Positions 56,024 to 64,000 of a stretch of DNA of 64,000 nt are shown piece by piece (within the stretch, counting starts at the first letter, position 1; each line of letters begins with the position of its first letter). Origin of the DNA: Pectobacterium versatile (GTDB taxonomy: Bacteria > Pseudomonadota > Gammaproteobacteria > Enterobacterales > Enterobacteriaceae); the NCBI RefSeq assembly GCF_020166435.1, contig NZ_JAINZP010000001.1:186001-250000 (forward strand), read 5' to 3'. The notes under the pieces are model-generated. The model was not told the DNA's origin, searched no databases, and saw nothing but the letters and a program-made list of their open reading frames with translations. The position numbers and the translations under genes are program-made.

Positions 56024-59000
56024 CTATGTTGCCAGTGTATGCTGCGCCATATTCCCCAGCAGCGAACGAATGAACTCAATGCGCTGTGGACGATCGCTCA
56101 AATCCTTCATGAATTTCAGACGAGTCGGGCCATCAAGGCGATAGGTGCTCGGATCGCGCTGTAGCAGACCGATGAGGTGGGAGGGATCGACGCGATTTTG
56201 TTCGCTGAATTCGATAAACCCACCTTTCTCGTTTCCTTCAATTCGGCGAATCCCCAGCGCTTGCGCCTGCTGGCGCAGGGCGGCAATTTGCAGCAAATAG
56301 CGGCTTGCATCGGGGAGGAGACCGAAACGATCGATCAGCTCGACTTTCAACTCATCCAGTTCGTTGGTGGTTTTCGCGCTGGCGATGCGTTTGTACAGCG
56401 ACAGACGCGTATTGACATCGGGAATGAAATCGTCAGGCAGCAGGGCAGGTAACCGCAGTTCGACGTCAGTCTGGCTGTTGATCAGGTCTTCCAGCGAGGG
56501 TTCCCTACCGGCCTTCAAGGCATCGACAGCGCTTTCCAGCAGTTCCATATACAGCGAGAAACCGATGCTGGTCATCTGTCCGCTCTGATCGTCACCGAGC
56601 AGTTCGCCCGCGCCGCGGATTTCCAGATCGTGTGTTGCCAGCGCAAAACCGGCACCGAGGTCTTCCAATGAGGCGATCGCTTCCAGACGTTTCTGTGCAT
56701 CGGTGCTCATCGCTTTAGGGTTCGGCGTCAGCAAATAGGCGTAGGCCTGATGATGGGAACGTCCGACGCGACCGCGTAGCTGGTGCAATTGAGCCAAGCC
56801 GAAGTGGTCAGCGCGCTCGATGATGATGGTGTTGGCGCTTGAGATGTCGATCCCCGTTTCGATGATCGTGGTACAGACCAGCACGTTAAAGCGCTGGTGG
56901 TGGAAGTCGTTCATGACCCGTTCCAGCTCACGTTCGCGCATCTGGCCGTGGCCAATAGCAATGCGGGCTTCCGGCACCAGCTCCATCAGCCGTTGGGCGG
57001 CTTTTTCGATATTTTCGACATCGTTATAGAGGTAATACACCTGTCCGCCGCGCAGCGTTTCACGCAGGATAGCTTCGCGCACGACCAGATTGTCATATTC
57101 ACGCACGAACGTTTTTACCGCTAAACGACGGGCGGGAGGGGTAGCGATGATCGACAGATCGCGCATTCCGCTCATCGCCATGTTGAGCGTACGTGGAATC
57201 GGCGTGGCGGTCAGTGTCAGGATATCGACATCTGCTCGCATCGCTTTGATGCGTTCTTTATGGCGCACACCGAAGCGGTGCTCTTCATCTACAATCAGCA
57301 GCCCTAAATCGCGCCAGCGCACGTCGCTCTGTAACAGTTTATGGGTACCGATCAGAATATCGACTTTACCTTCCTGCGTTTCTTCCAGCACCTGAGTTTG
57401 TTCACGCGCGCTGCGGAAACGAGAAATCATCTCAATTTTCACTGGCCAGTTGGCAAAGCGATCGCGGAAGTTGTCAAAATGCTGCTGAGCCAACAGCGTC
57501 GTCGGCACCAACACGGCAACCTGCTTATGATTTTCAACGGCCAGAAACGCGGCACGCATCGCCACTTCGGTTTTACCAAAGCCGACATCGCCGCACACCA
57601 GACGATCCATTGCCAGCGGTTGGCACATGTCGCTCAGCACGGCGTTGATGGCCTGTGCCTGATCGGGCGTCGTCTCGAAGGGGAAACTTTCGCAGAAAAG
57701 CTGGTACTGCGTTTTGTCATGCTTAAACGCAAAGCCGCTTTTCGCCGCACGCTGGGCATAAATGTCCAGCAGTTCGGCGGCGACATCACGTACTCTTTCC
57801 GCCGCTTTTTGCCGCGCGCGCGACCAGGCATCGCCACCCAGTTTGTGCAACGGCGCATTCTCATCGGCCCCACCTGCATAGCGGCTGATCAAATGCAGTG
57901 AGGAGACGGGAACGTATAGTTTGTCTTCACCCGCATAGGTCAAAATCAGGTATTCGGCCTTGATGCCACCTGCCTCTAGCGTGGTTAACCCAACATAGCG
58001 GCCAACGCCGTGTTCGAGATGCACGACGGGTTGCCCCGGTCGCAGTTCTGCCAGATTGCGGATCAGCGTATCGGTGTTAATCGTACGGCGATTATCTTGA
58101 CGACGACGGCTGACGCGTTCACCCAGCAGATCGCTTTCGCAGATTAGGGCACGCTGGCGCAACGTATCAATAAAACCGTGTTCGCTGGCTCCGATGATCA
58201 GGTAAGTGCCACGTCCTTGAGCCTGCTCCAGCGTACTGATAGGCGTAGGGTTCAGCTTGATGCGTGCCAGCAGCTCTTGTAGCGTTTCACGACGGCCTTC
58301 GCTCTCGACGGAGAAAATGATTTGGCCTTCAAACTGTTCGACAAAGCGGCGTAGCGTATCCAGCGGTGATTTCTGTTGATGCTGAACCGCCAGATCTGGC
58401 AGCGACAGATAGGCAAGATTCACGTTGGCGGCTTTTTCCGGCAGCGTATCGGTTCTCAACTGCACGCGTGGCCATCCTTTCAGCTCGGCGAACAGGCTAT
58501 CGACACGCAGCCATAGTGAATCTGATGACAACAGGGGTCGCATGGGGTCGATACGGCGGCTTTCAAAGCGCTGCTGAATATCCTGCCAAAAGCGCTCGGC
58601 GCTCTGTTCGATATTGCCCGTGTTAACGATCAGCGTGTTGTTCGGGAAGTAGCTGAACAGCGACGGTAGCGGTTCGCTGAAGAATAACGGCTGCCAGTAT
58701 TCGATCCCCGCAGGCCAGACGCCTTTGCTGACCTGTTGATAAATATGTTCAGCATCGCGCCGTACCTCGAACTGCTCGCGCCACAGGCTGCGGAAAAGTT
58801 CGATGGCGGTTTTATCGGTTGGGAACTCGTGCGCAGGCAGCAGATTAATGTGCTGCACTTCATTCAGTGTGCGCTGTGTATCCACATCGAACAGACGCAG
58901 GCTGTCGATCTCATCGTCAAAGAAATCGATACGATAGGGTTCTTCGCTCCCCATCGGGAACAGATCCAACAGCGCGCCGCGTGTCGCATACTCGCCATGT

Positions 59001-59473
59001 TCCATGACTTGATCGACGCTACGGTAGCCCGCTTGTTCCAGCTGCGTACGCAGTTTGTCGCGCGAAAGACGCTGGCCTTTTTTCAGCACCAGCGCGTGAC
59101 CATGCAGGAAACTGTGCGGGCAAACGCGTTGCATCAGCGTGTTGACCGGCAGAATCAGGACGCCGCGCGTCATGTTGGGCAACTGATAAAGTGTGGAAAG
59201 GCGGGTCGAAATAATTTCCTGATGCGGAGAGAAACTATCGTAGGGCAGGGTTTCCCAGTCAGGTAACGTGGTGACGTGCTGTTCGGTAAATTGCTGAATT
59301 TCATCGCGTAATCGCAGGGCATTTTGCATATCAGGGGTGATAAGCACCACCAGCCCGGCGTGACGTTCAACGATCTCTGCACATTCAACGGCGCAGGCAG
59401 CGCCGGTTAACTGGCCCAGCAGGCGCTGCTCACCCGCTTTGGGCGGCAGCGAATAACGGTAATTTTCAGGCAT
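56024..59473 (-). CDS. mfd: Transcription-repair coupling factor
   Basis: 1149 residues. Mfd releases RNA polymerase stalled at lesions and recruits UvrA. In order: UvrB-like N-terminal domains (1-330) that bind UvrA, an RNAP-interaction domain (HLEHGVGRYVGLTTLEAGGI, about 480-545), a RecG-like SF2 motor with Walker A GDVGFGKTEVAMRA, DEEH box LIVDEEHRFG, TATPIPRTL, and QLRGRVGRSHHQAY, and a C-terminal autoinhibitory domain. Two adjacent ATGs exist (59476, 59473); the second gives MPENYRY as in E. coli MPEQYRY. Confidence 0.97.
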   Translation of the reverse strand: MPENYRYSLPPKAGEQRLLGQLTGAACAVECAEIVERHAGLVVLITPDMQNALRLRDEIQQFTEQHVTTLPDWETLPYDSFSPHQEIISTRLSTLYQLPNMTRGVLILPVNTLMQRVCPHSFLHGHALVLKKGQRLSRDKLRTQLEQAGYRSVDQVMEHGEYATRGALLDLFPMGSEEPYRIDFFDDEIDSLRLFDVDTQRTLNEVQHINLLPAHEFPTDKTAIELFRSLWREQFEVRRDAEHIYQQVSKGVWPAGIEYWQPLFFSEPLPSLFSYFPNNTLIVNTGNIEQSAERFWQDIQQRFESRRIDPMRPLLSSDSLWLRVDSLFAELKGWPRVQLRTDTLPEKAANVNLAYLSLPDLAVQHQQKSPLDTLRRFVEQFEGQIIFSVESEGRRETLQELLARIKLNPTPISTLEQAQGRGTYLIIGASEHGFIDTLRQRALICESDLLGERVSRRRQDNRRTINTDTLIRNLAELRPGQPVVHLEHGVGRYVGLTTLEAGGIKAEYLILTYAGEDKLYVPVSSLHLISRYAGGADENAPLHKLGGDAWSRARQKAAERVRDVAAELLDIYAQRAAKSGFAFKHDKTQYQLFCESFPFETTPDQAQAINAVLSDMCQPLAMDRLVCGDVGFGKTEVAMRAAFLAVENHKQVAVLVPTTLLAQQHFDNFRDRFANWPVKIEMISRFRSAREQTQVLEETQEGKVDILIGTHKLLQSDVRWRDLGLLIVDEEHRFGVRHKERIKAMRADVDILTLTATPIPRTLNMAMSGMRDLSIIATPPARRLAVKTFVREYDNLVVREAILRETLRGGQVYYLYNDVENIEKAAQRLMELVPEARIAIGHGQMRERELERVMNDFHHQRFNVLVCTTIIETGIDISSANTIIIERADHFGLAQLHQLRGRVGRSHHQAYAYLLTPNPKAMSTDAQKRLEAIASLEDLGAGFALATHDLEIRGAGELLGDDQSGQMTSIGFSLYMELLESAVDALKAGREPSLEDLINSQTDVELRLPALLPDDFIPDVNTRLSLYKRIASAKTTNELDELKVELIDRFGLLPDASRYLLQIAALRQQAQALGIRRIEGNEKGGFIEFSEQNRVDPSHLIGLLQRDPSTYRLDGPTRLKFMKDLSDRPQRIEFIRSLLGNMAQHTLAT

Positions 59474-59618
59474 CATCTGATTATCGGGTCTCGCCTCCCT
59501 GCATCCGGCTCGGAATAAGAAAAAGCCGTAGAGTGAGGGTGTTAGGGTTCCATAAAACAGTACTACCCTTTATTATCCTTGATCACTTTGCTTTGGCAAC
59601 CTTATCCAGACGGATTTC

Positions 59619-60821
59619 ATGTATCAACCTGTCGCTTTATTTATTGGCCTGCGCTATATGCGCGGACGCGCATCAGACCGCTTTGGCCGGTTTGTCTCCT
59701 GGTTATCCGCGATTGGCATCACGCTGGGCGTGATGGCGCTGGTCACCGTGCTTTCTGTCATGAATGGCTTCGAGCGCGAACTGGAAGGCAATATTCTGGG
59801 CGTGATGCCTCAGGTGGTGATCTCGACGCCGCAAGGTTCGCTGAACCCGGCGTTGATTCCTGCTTCCTCCTTAGACTCGCTGGAGAGTGTGACGCGCGTT
59901 GCACCGCTGACGACGGGTGATGTCGTGCTGCAAAGCGCTCGCAGCGTCGCCGTTGGCGTGATGTTAGGGATTGACCCTGATGAGAAGGAGCCGCTGTCGC
60001 GCTATCTGGTCAACGTCAAACAGCAGCAGCTTCAATCTGGCCAGTATCAGGTCATTCTGGGCGAAAAACTGGCTGAACAGTTAGGTGTTAAAGCAGGCGA
60101 TCAGGTTCGTATGATGGTAACGAGCGCCAGTCAACTCACGCCGATGGGACGTATTCCCAGCCAGCGTATTTTTACCGTTGCCGGAACCTTTGCCGCCAAC
60201 AGCGAGGTCGATGGCTACCAACTGTTGGTTAATCAGCAGGATGCGTCTCGTTTGATGCGCTATCCGGCGAACCATATTACCGGCTGGCGTTTATGGCTGG
60301 AAAAACCGCTGTCAGTTGATACGCTGAGCACGCAAACGTTGCCGGAAGGCACGGTCTGGAAAGACTGGCGCGAACGTAAAGGCGAGCTATTTCAGGCCGT
60401 ACGCATGGAGAAAAATATGATGGGGCTGTTGCTCAGCCTGATCGTGGCCGTGGCGGCGTTCAATATTATTACCTCGCTGGGTTTACTGGTGATGGAAAAA
60501 CAGGGTGAGGTTGCCATTCTGCAAACGCAGGGGCTGACTCAACGTCAGATTATGGCGGTGTTTATGGTGCAAGGGGGGAGTGCTGGCGTGATTGGCGCGT
60601 TGTTAGGAGCATTGCTGGGGGCGCTGTTAGCCAGCCAACTCAATACGCTGATGCCAATACTGGGCGTATTGCTGGATGGCGCTGCGTTACCAGTAGCAAT
60701 CGACCCCGTTCAGGTGGTGACGATTGCCGTTGCCGCAATGGTGATTGCCCTCTTATCGACACTTTACCCGTCATGGCGCGCTGCCGCCGTTCAACCCGCT
60801 GAGGCTTTACGTTATGAGTGA
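59619..60821 (+). CDS. lolC: Lipoprotein-releasing ABC transporter permease LolC
   Basis: 400-residue inner-membrane subunit. LolCDE extracts outer-membrane lipoproteins and LolC recruits periplasmic LolA through its large periplasmic domain. Four TMs: one near the N-terminus ([20 protein letters not shown]) and three at the C-terminal third, with the MacB/FtsX-type coupling [17 protein letters not shown]. It overlaps lolD by 8 nt. Divergent from mfd across 145 nt. Confidence 0.95.
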   Translation: MYQPVALFIGLRYMRGRASDRFGRFVSWLSAIGITLGVMALVTVLSVMNGFERELEGNILGVMPQVVISTPQGSLNPALIPASSLDSLESVTRVAPLTTGDVVLQSARSVAVGVMLGIDPDEKEPLSRYLVNVKQQQLQSGQYQVILGEKLAEQLGVKAGDQVRMMVTSASQLTPMGRIPSQRIFTVAGTFAANSEVDGYQLLVNQQDASRLMRYPANHITGWRLWLEKPLSVDTLSTQTLPEGTVWKDWRERKGELFQAVRMEKNMMGLLLSLIVAVAAFNIITSLGLLVMEKQGEVAILQTQGLTQRQIMAVFMVQGGSAGVIGALLGALLGALLASQLNTLMPILGVLLDGAALPVAIDPVQVVTIAVAAMVIALLSTLYPSWRAAAVQPAEALRYE

Positions 60822-61521
60822 TTTACCGTTATTGCAGTGTAATAACCTGTCCAAGCGCTATCAGGACGGCAACCTGTCTACCGACGTGTTGCGCGATGTC
60901 TCTTTTGATATGAGCTGCGGGGAGATGATGGCGATAGTCGGGAGTTCGGGCTCGGGCAAAAGTACGCTGTTGCATATGCTGGGTGGGCTGGATACGCCAA
61001 CGTCAGGCGAAGTGATTTTCAAAGGCCAGCCGTTGAATTCGTTCTCTGCGGCGGCAAAAGCCGATTTGCGCAATCGTGAACTGGGTTTTATTTATCAATT
61101 CCACCACCTGCTGCCGGATTTCACCGCGTTGGAAAACGTAGCGATGCCGTTGCTGATTGGCAAAGTGCCGGCGTCACAGGCGCGGGATAAAGCACGCGAA
61201 ATGCTGGTGGCCGTCGGGCTGGAGGCGCGCAGCCACCACCGTTCATCGGAACTGTCCGGCGGTGAACGGCAGCGTGTCGCGATTGCCAGAGCGCTGGTTA
61301 ACAGCCCCTCGTTAGTGCTGGCGGACGAACCGACTGGTAATCTCGATCAGCGCACAACGGATACCATTTTTGAACTGTTGGGGGAACTGAACGTCCGGCA
61401 GGGCACCGCCTTTCTGGTGGTGACGCACGATTTGCAACTCGCCAGCCGGCTGAACCGCCAATTGGAAATGCGCGACGGTCAGTTGCAGCAGGAACTGACC
61501 CTGATGGGAGCGCGGCAATGA
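60814..61521 (+). CDS. lolD: Lipoprotein-releasing ABC transporter ATPase LolD
   Basis: 235-residue cytoplasmic ABC ATPase. Walker [14 protein letters not shown]-loop [10 protein letters not shown], signature [15 protein letters not shown], Walker [13 protein letters not shown], His switch VVTHD. The [14 protein letters not shown] segment characteristic of LolD contacts LolC/E. Starts inside lolC (8-nt overlap); its stop overlaps lolE by 4 nt (ATGA). Confidence 0.96.
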   Translation: MSDLPLLQCNNLSKRYQDGNLSTDVLRDVSFDMSCGEMMAIVGSSGSGKSTLLHMLGGLDTPTSGEVIFKGQPLNSFSAAAKADLRNRELGFIYQFHHLLPDFTALENVAMPLLIGKVPASQARDKAREMLVAVGLEARSHHRSSELSGGERQRVAIARALVNSPSLVLADEPTGNLDQRTTDTIFELLGELNVRQGTAFLVVTHDLQLASRLNRQLEMRDGQLQQELTLMGARQ

Positions 61522-62765
61522 TATTTCCTCCGCTCTCGTTGCAGATTGGCCTGCGCTTTAGCCGTGGCCGTCGGCGTGGCGGCATGGTTTCGCTGATTTC
61601 GGTCATTTCAACGCTCGGGATTGCCCTCGGTGTGGCAGTGTTGATTCTTGGCCTGAGCGCGATGAATGGCTTTGAACGTGAACTGAACAACCGCATTCTG
61701 GCCGTGGTGCCGCATGGGGAGATCGCACCGGTCAATCAGCCTTTTGACGGCTGGCAGGATATCTTGCCGAAAATCGAACAGGTTCCCGGCGTTGCCGCCG
61801 CTGCGCCTTATATCAATTTCACCGGGCTGCTGGAAAACGGTGCCAAGCTTCAGGCGATTCAGGTAAAAGGCGTCGATCCGCAGCAGGAAACACGCCTTAG
61901 TGCGCTGCCCAATTATGTGATAAACGGTGCCTGGCAGCGGTTTCGTGCAGGCGAGCAGCAGGTCATTATCGGTCAGGGCGTGGCGAAAGCGCTGAATGTG
62001 GCTGAAGGTGACTGGGTTACGGTGATGATCCCGAACAGCGACCCGGAAATGAAGCTGATGCAGCCTAAACGTATCCGGCTGCACGTTAGCGGTATTTTAC
62101 AGCTGAGTGGCCAGCTCGATCACAGCCTGGCGCTGATTCCGCTTGCTGATGCCCAGCAGTATCTGGATATGGGACAGAGCGTAACGGGGATCGCTATCAA
62201 GGCTAAAGATGTCTTTTCCGCCAATAAACTGGTGCGTGATGCGGGGATGGCCACGAAATCTTATGTCACTATTCGCAGTTGGATTGGCACCTATGGTTAT
62301 ATGTACCGGGACATCCAGATGGTGAGAACTATCATGTATCTGGCGATGATTCTGGTGATTGGCGTGGCCTGTTTTAATATTGTTTCGACGCTGGTGATGG
62401 CGGTGAAAGACAAAAGCAGCGATATCGCGGTCTTGCGTACGCTGGGCGCGTCAGATGGGCTGATTCGGGCTATCTTTGTGTGGTACGGGCTATTAGCCGG
62501 GCTGCTGGGTAGCCTGATAGGCGCTGTGATTGGTGTGATCGCGACCCTGCAACTGACGCCGATTATTCGCGGCATTGAGTCCATCATCGGCCATAAGCTG
62601 CTGTCCGGCGACATCTATTTTATCGATTTCCTGCCGTCGGAACTGCATATGATGGATGTCTTTGTTGTATTAGGGACGTCGCTGGTGCTGAGCCTGATTG
62701 CCAGCTGGTATCCGGCGCGGCGCGCCAGCCGGATTGACCCCGCCCGCGTGTTGAGCGGACAGTAA
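61518..62765 (+). CDS. lolE: Lipoprotein-releasing ABC transporter permease LolE
   Basis: 415-residue paralogue of LolC that binds the lipoprotein substrate. Four TMs with the same topology; N-terminal [20 protein letters not shown] and C-terminal [19 protein letters not shown] typical. Coupling motif [17 protein letters not shown]. The three lol genes overlap end to end, consistent with stoichiometric production of a C-D2-E complex. Confidence 0.96.
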   Translation: MIFPPLSLQIGLRFSRGRRRGGMVSLISVISTLGIALGVAVLILGLSAMNGFERELNNRILAVVPHGEIAPVNQPFDGWQDILPKIEQVPGVAAAAPYINFTGLLENGAKLQAIQVKGVDPQQETRLSALPNYVINGAWQRFRAGEQQVIIGQGVAKALNVAEGDWVTVMIPNSDPEMKLMQPKRIRLHVSGILQLSGQLDHSLALIPLADAQQYLDMGQSVTGIAIKAKDVFSANKLVRDAGMATKSYVTIRSWIGTYGYMYRDIQMVRTIMYLAMILVIGVACFNIVSTLVMAVKDKSSDIAVLRTLGASDGLIRAIFVWYGLLAGLLGSLIGAVIGVIATLQLTPIIRGIESIIGHKLLSGDIYFIDFLPSELHMMDVFVVLGTSLVLSLIASWYPARRASRIDPARVLSGQ

Positions 62766-62864
62766 GTGATTGGCGAGTAAGAGAAGCCAACGTACATGCG
62801 GATTGAGAGATGACGGGGATATTCCCTATCGTGTGGAAAAGCTCTCACACCCTAAGGAGCGGTC

Positions 62865-63779
62865 ATGTACTACGGTTTTGACATGGGCGGCACGAAAATT
62901 GAGCTGGGTGTGTTCGACGCGCAGTTGAACAAGGTGTGGCAAAAACGGGTGCCGACCCCGCGCAATAGTTATGATGGTCTGCTCGCGACGCTGGTCGATC
63001 TGGTGCATGAAGCCGACGCACAAGCAGGGGTTCAGGGAAATGTCGGTATCGGTGTACCGGGCGTGCAGACAGGGGACGATGGGGGGCTATTTACCGCTAA
63101 CCTGCCTGCGACGATGGGAAAACCGCTACGTGTAGATTTGTCACAGCGTTTACAACGGGATGTTCGCATCAGCAACGACGCCAACTGCTTTGTGCTGTCG
63201 GAAGCCTGGGACGCAGAGTTTCGCTCGTATCCTGTTGTACTGGGTATGATTTTAGGTACAGGGCTGGGCGGTGGTCTGGTGATTAACGGACGTCCGGTCG
63301 ACGGACGCAACGGCATCGCGGGGGAGTTTGGTCATCTCCGCCTGCCGTCCGACGCGCTGGATATCATCGGCGTGGATATTCCCCGCGTGAAGTGCGGCTG
63401 CGGTCAATCCGGCTGTATCGAGAATTATATTTCCGGCCGTGGTTTTGAATGGCTGTACGAGCATCTGTATGGTGAAGCGCTGCCTGCTGTGACGATTATC
63501 CGGCACTATCGTGGCGGAGAAGAAAAAGCGCAGGAGTTTGTCGATCGCTTTATGGATTTGTTGGCGGCCTGTTTGGGCAATCTACTGACCCTGTTCGATC
63601 CACACCTGCTGGTGTTGGGCGGCGGCCTGTCGAATTTTGATGAAATTTATCAAATTCTGCCGACGCGCCTTCCGTCACGACTTTTACCGATTGCGAAACT
63701 GCCACGTATAGAGAAAGCGCGTCATGGCGATGCGGGCGGCGTACGTGGTGCGGCGTTGCTACACTTAATGGATAACTAG
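62865..63779 (+). CDS. nagK: N-acetyl-D-glucosamine kinase
   Basis: 304-residue ROK-family sugar kinase that phosphorylates GlcNAc released in murein recycling (NagZ product, same window). Phosphate-binding [14 protein letters not shown], catalytic Asp in [28 protein letters not shown], and the ROK zinc motif [21 protein letters not shown] lies 7 nt upstream. A 99-nt gap separates it from lolE; cobB starts 11 nt after it. Confidence 0.95.
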   Translation: MYYGFDMGGTKIELGVFDAQLNKVWQKRVPTPRNSYDGLLATLVDLVHEADAQAGVQGNVGIGVPGVQTGDDGGLFTANLPATMGKPLRVDLSQRLQRDVRISNDANCFVLSEAWDAEFRSYPVVLGMILGTGLGGGLVINGRPVDGRNGIAGEFGHLRLPSDALDIIGVDIPRVKCGCGQSGCIENYISGRGFEWLYEHLYGEALPAVTIIRHYRGGEEKAQEFVDRFMDLLAACLGNLLTLFDPHLLVLGGGLSNFDEIYQILPTRLPSRLLPIAKLPRIEKARHGDAGGVRGAALLHLMDN

Positions 63780-63790
63780 CTGGAGAAAGT

Positions 63791-64000
63791 ATGTATACGC
63801 GTCAACGATTAGGGCGATTTCATAAGGGAAAGCGGATGCGGCAACAGCGTCTTCGTGCGCGTATTTTCCATCGTGATTATCTGGCTGCAAGCGAAGTGAA
63901 AAAACCGCGCGTGGTGGTACTGACGGGCGCAGGTATTTCAGCAGAGTCGGGTATCCGTACCTTTCGCGCGGCCGATGGCCTGTGGGAAGAGCACCGCGTT
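63791..64000 (+). CDS. cobB: NAD-dependent protein deacylase (sirtuin), cut off by window edge
   Basis: First 70 residues of the sirtuin CobB, which removes acetyl and succinyl groups from lysines using NAD. The NAD-binding motif [20 protein letters not shown] and the adjacent DGLWEEHRV match E. coli CobB. The N-terminus, rich in Arg/Lys (about 35 residues before the core), corresponds to the long CobB form. The rest lies beyond the window. Confidence 0.93.
   Translation, partial: MYTRQRLGRFHKGKRMRQQRLRARIFHRDYLAASEVKKPRVVVLTGAGISAESGIRTFRAADGLWEEHRV

Noticed and set aside
55886-56164. 92-codon plus-strand open frame between yegD and mfd
   Set aside because: It runs through the mfd terminator hairpin and then antisense into mfd; the translation has no recognisable features.
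57341-57901. 186-codon plus-strand open frame inside mfd
   Set aside because: Antisense shadow of the Mfd motor domain.
1-64000. CRISPR arrays, tRNA, rRNA, prophage or intact insertion sequences
   Set aside because: Scanned by eye for regular direct repeats, tRNA T-loop motifs and transposase genes; only the decayed IS630-type fragment was found.

Overview
The window is chromosomal DNA of a gamma-proteobacterium of the order Enterobacterales. The layout opgGH, lpxL, trhO-yceI-yceJ, bssS-dinI-pyrC, rne/rluC, yceF/yceD-rpmF-plsX-fabHDG-acpP-fabF-pabC-mltG-tmk-holB-ycfH, ptsG, hinT-ycfL-lpoB-thiK-nagZ-ycfP, ndh, ycfJ, mfd, lolCDE-nagK-cobB follows the Escherichia coli 23-25 min region, but with many local differences (an OYE-family gene beside lpxL, yegD beside mfd, inserted efflux genes, a PepSY/DUF2946 pair before opgG). 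My recollection of this arrangement and of the protein sequences points to a soft-rot enterobacterium such as Pectobacterium. That assignment is inference, not a database result.

Layout. Bases 1-11.2 kb are accessory: a truncated SDR gene divergent from an AraC regulator, a decayed IS630-type transposase, a YmgB-family biofilm gene, a Nudix/isochorismatase/GNAT cluster, a UspF-like stress protein, DUF523, an orphan OrtT/GhoT-like membrane toxin, a Cys-rich secreted peptide, an Arc-like DNA-binding protein, a methyl-accepting chemotaxis protein, and a PepSY/DUF2946 pair rich in His and Met that looks metal-related. From 11.6 to 23.8 kb lie osmoregulated periplasmic glucan synthesis (opgGH), lipid A acylation (lpxL), an old yellow enzyme, tRNA U34 hydroxylase (trhO), yceIJ, bssS, LexA-controlled dinI and pyrC. 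From 23.9 to 28.8 kb RNase E (with a long leader) diverges from the rRNA pseudouridine synthase rluC.

From 28.8 to 40.1 kb lies the rpmF-fab supercluster: L32, phosphate acyltransferase, the type II fatty-acid enzymes and acyl carrier protein, then folate, peptidoglycan-termination, dTMP kinase, clamp-loader and TatD-family genes, mostly closely packed. From 40.1 to 42 kb is ptsG, with recognisable CRP, Mlc and SgrS-target sites. From 42 to 44.3 kb an XRE/MmyB-like regulator diverges from a 14-TM MFS pump. From 44.5 to 51.2 kb are hinT-ycfL-lpoB-thiK-nagZ-ycfP (cell-wall synthesis control, thiamine salvage and muropeptide recycling), ndh with a perfect FNR box, and ycfJ. From 51.2 to 54.4 kb is an efflux island: two MFS genes and a divergent TetR regulator, with three copies of a CATAC-N5-G(T/A)ATG palindrome in the TetR/MFS gap. 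From 54.4 to 64 kb lie yegD, mfd, the lipoprotein-releasing ABC transporter lolCDE, nagK and the start of cobB.

Most of the window is conserved core genome. I found no CRISPR array, tRNA, rRNA or intact mobile element. The least explained parts are the 5.4-7.4 kb segment (orphan toxin-like gene, secreted Cys-rich peptide, lone ribbon-helix-helix protein, decayed GC-rich patch), the unnamed gene downstream of dinI, and several candidate operators. No convincing new multi-gene system was seen.
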